From Imbroritus primus (GTDB lineage: Bacteria; Pseudomonadota; Gammaproteobacteria; Burkholderiales; Burkholderiaceae), in assembly GCF_964332355.1 (NCBI RefSeq), contig NZ_OZ201293.1, positions 1,364,001 to 1,428,000 on the forward strand: DNA of 64,000 nt, written 5' to 3'. Position numbers and translations under genes: made by a program. The notes beneath the pieces were generated by a model that saw only the letters and a program-made list of their open reading frames with translations, did no database searches and was not told the DNA's origin. Below, piece by piece: positions 62,019 through 64,000 of the stretch; position 1 is the first letter of the stretch; every line of letters starts with the position of its first letter.

Positions 62019-62882
62019 TCAGCGTGCCTGGAAGCTGGTCTTGCTGGCGATCCACAGTTTCCGGACCGGGGTGAGGGCGATGCGCTGGTGCAGGACTTCA
62101 AAGCCGGTCGCTTCGATTTCGTCCAGCAGCGTTGCATAGATGGCGCCCATGATCAGGCCGGCCCGTTGCGCACGGCGATCTTCCGCCGGCAGCATGGCAA
62201 GCGCTTCGCGGTAGGTCGTACGGGCGCGTTCCGCCTGGAACTTCATCAGAGCGCGATACTTGTCCGAGTAGCGCGCCTGCATCAGGTCGGCTGCTGGCAC
62301 TTCGAAGCGCTGCAGGTCTTCCATCGGCAGGTAGATACGGCCATTGCGGGCATCCTCGCCGACATCGCGGATAATATTGATGAGCTGCAGGGCCAGGCCC
62401 AGGCGTGCCGCATACTCAAGCGTCGCGGGTTGCGTGCAGCCGAAGATGCGTGCCGACAGCAACCCCACCACGCCGGCGACACGATGGCAGTATTGGCGCA
62501 GTCCGGCGAAGTCCAGATAGCGGCTTTGCCGCAGATCCATGTCCATGCCTTCGAGGATCGCCTCCAGGTCTTCCTGCGGCAGGCCATATTCCGGCACATG
62601 CGGGGCCAGCGCCTGCGTGACCGGATGCGTGGGCTGGCCGGCATACAGCCGCGCCAGCTCCTGCCGCCACCAGGCCAACCGCACATGTGCCAGCTCGCCG
62701 TGGGGAGCATCCGCCGTGGCATGCTGCATCGGGTCGCCGTCGACGATATCGTCGACCTCGCGGCAGAATGCATACAGCGCCACGATGGCGCGGCGACGGG
62801 GGGTGGGAAGGAACAGAAAGCTGTAGTAGAAACTGCTGCCGCTTTGCGCGACTTTCTGCTCGCAGTACTGATCTGGCGTCAA
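62019..62882 (-). CDS. hpnD: Presqualene diphosphate synthase HpnD
   Basis: This 287-aa enzyme joins two farnesyl diphosphates to presqualene diphosphate. Acid-rich motifs are CREVDDIVDGDP and IIRDVGEDARNGRIYLPMED. The N-terminus reads MTPDQYCEQKVAQSGSSFYY, typical of HpnD. Length is standard. It lies 100 bases after hpnC and 5 bases before hpnE. With them it builds squalene, the substrate of hopanoid cyclisation. Confidence 0.95.
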   Translation of the reverse strand: MTPDQYCEQKVAQSGSSFYYSFLFLPTPRRRAIVALYAFCREVDDIVDGDPMQHATADAPHGELAHVRLAWWRQELARLYAGQPTHPVTQALAPHVPEYGLPQEDLEAILEGMDMDLRQSRYLDFAGLRQYCHRVAGVVGLLSARIFGCTQPATLEYAARLGLALQLINIIRDVGEDARNGRIYLPMEDLQRFEVPAADLMQARYSDKYRALMKFQAERARTTYREALAMLPAEDRRAQRAGLIMGAIYATLLDEIEATGFEVLHQRIALTPVRKLWIASKTSFQAR

Positions 62883-62982
62883 AACGGTTCCGTCGAAAAG
62901 AGGTCTCTGGGCCGCCCTTGATGAGCGCTATGGGAATGACTGCGACAGGACAGCGTTGCCGCGTTGCGCATGCTCGGCTGCC

Positions 62983-63885
62983 TTAGCCGGCAGGAGGCAC
63001 GCGCATGACAGCGGCGCGCGCGAGCATGATGCACCAGTCGGCTGCGCGCAGCGTGGGGCGTTGCCTGAACACATCGTACCGCGCGGCTTCAATACGCTCC
63101 AGGATACGCAATCCACCCTGTACGATGAGGCGTAGTTCCCAGCCGATCCGCCGTGCCGTACCGGGCGGCATGCCAAGTGCCAGTGGCGCGCCGGATTGTA
63201 GCATTGCGCGCGTCCGATCGACCCACTCCGACATCAGGGCGCGCCACTGCGCATCACAGCGGCCTTCGGCGAAATGGGCATCAGTCACGCCATGCCGGGC
63301 GCAGGCATCCGCGGGCAGGTAGACGCGTTGCTTGCGCCAGTCCACGGCCACATCCTGGCAAAAATTCACCAGTTGCAAACCCGTGCAGATCGCATCCGAC
63401 TGGGCGAGACGTTCCGGCGTGGCCGCGCCGTACAGATGCAGCATCAGGTGACCGACCGGATTGGCGGAGCGGGTGCAGTAGTCGAGCAGCATGGCTGCGT
63501 CCGTCATGCGGACAAACCGCGCATCCTGTTCGAACGCCGACAGCAGTTCGTACAGCGGCTGCAGAGGCAAGCGATACTGGCGCACGACCTCAGCCAGATC
63601 CTGGAACATTGGCGCACGCGCCGGCATATCCTGTGCGATGCGGTCGAGCTCCGCGCGATATTCGGCCAGCAAGGCTAGCCGCTCTACGGCCGGAGCATCG
63701 CCTTCGTCGGCAATGTCGTCGGCGCTGCGCGCGATACGGTAGATCACCGTCACCGGCCAGCGCAGCGCCTTGGGCAACAGCAGGCTGGCAACCGGGAAGT
63801 TCTCGTAATGATCGATCCGGGTGTCGGTACGGGCGGCCATCGGGGTGCCGGCTGCAGAAGGTAGAGAGGGGCGGCCTGAGGTCAT
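62983..63885 (-). CDS. hpnC: Hydroxysqualene synthase HpnC
   Basis: This 300-aa squalene/phytoene synthase-like enzyme converts presqualene diphosphate to hydroxysqualene. The first acidic motif is IARSADDIADEGDAPAVE and the second is FCQDVAVDWRKQRVYLPADA. IDHYENFPVASLLLPKALRW is the usual N-terminal pattern. The start at MTSGRPSLPSAAGTPMAA is chosen; a later ATG at 63840 is possible, and a 24-codon upstream extension is not supported. It is the first of the hpnCDE genes in this window; any further upstream gene lies outside. Confidence 0.92.
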   Translation of the reverse strand: MTSGRPSLPSAAGTPMAARTDTRIDHYENFPVASLLLPKALRWPVTVIYRIARSADDIADEGDAPAVERLALLAEYRAELDRIAQDMPARAPMFQDLAEVVRQYRLPLQPLYELLSAFEQDARFVRMTDAAMLLDYCTRSANPVGHLMLHLYGAATPERLAQSDAICTGLQLVNFCQDVAVDWRKQRVYLPADACARHGVTDAHFAEGRCDAQWRALMSEWVDRTRAMLQSGAPLALGMPPGTARRIGWELRLIVQGGLRILERIEAARYDVFRQRPTLRAADWCIMLARAAVMRVPPAG

Positions 63886-64000
63886 GGCGCGATTTAACCA
63901 TAGGTTAGTGTCCTGGCATCTTCTGTGCGGCCCTGGTTCGCGTGCCAATTCGAGCAATGATTCGCGAAGTTATCCGCGCAGCCATGCGAGCAGAATGGAT

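Overview
The window is a chromosomal segment of a betaproteobacterium in the Cupriavidus/Ralstonia branch of Burkholderiaceae. The strongest evidence is a phaC-phaA-phaB-phaR block followed by mfd-ispD-ispF, together with a separate phasin gene. The encoded PhaA and PhaB proteins have the same lengths as those I recall for the model PHA producer C. necator (393 and 246 aa). High GC, tightly packed genes and a pyruvate dehydrogenase operon whose E3 carries its own lipoyl domain also fit. The species cannot be fixed from the sequence alone.

Layout. 1-5.8 kb (minus strand): a SulP anion permease cut by the window edge, exonuclease III (xth), oligopeptidase A (prlC) and folD. 6.1-9.3 kb (minus): a FixJ-type response regulator and its PAS sensor kinase. 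A 631-base control region separates them from the divergent aceE-aceF-lpdA operon (9.9-16.2 kb). 16.5-23.2 kb: a TerC-family membrane protein, a small membrane protein, the phasin phaP with a strong promoter and a perfect upstream palindrome, an HDAC-family deacetylase overlapping a DMT exporter, a nitroreductase and a penicillin-binding endopeptidase. 23.3-26.8 kb: an IclR regulator divergent from a lutAB-type lactate oxidation operon whose third gene is not a normal lutC. 26.9-30.0 kb (minus): a four-gene run of NUDIX, aat, ate and pyrD. 30.2 kb: initiator tRNA-fMet.

30.3-36.5 kb looks accessory: a P2-type cation ATPase, a LysR regulator divergent from a quinone-oxidoreductase-like dehydrogenase, and a RES/Xre toxin-antitoxin pair with an operator-like palindrome. 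Core genes then resume: kup, tex, a secreted coiled-coil protein, a YdcH-like small protein, dinG, bamD, rluD, pgeF and a small membrane protein. 47.9-52.7 kb is the PHA locus. 52.9-57.8 kb holds mfd (minus) divergent from ispD-ispF. 57.9-60.0 kb (minus) is an OmpR/EnvZ-type pair. 60.2 kb is a small secreted basic protein. 60.5-63.9 kb (minus) is hpnC-hpnD-hpnE, which makes squalene.

How the genes fit together: lactate oxidation (lut) and pyruvate dehydrogenase feed acetyl-CoA. PhaA, PhaB and PhaC turn it into polyhydroxybutyrate, which phasin coats under PhaR control. The ispDF and hpnCDE genes provide isoprenoid precursors and squalene for hopanoids. No CRISPR array, insertion sequence, prophage or rRNA was seen. 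Most of the window is well-known housekeeping or carbon-storage machinery. The least explained items are the lutC replacement, the island next to the tRNA, the regulatory repeats upstream of aceE and several small lineage-specific proteins.
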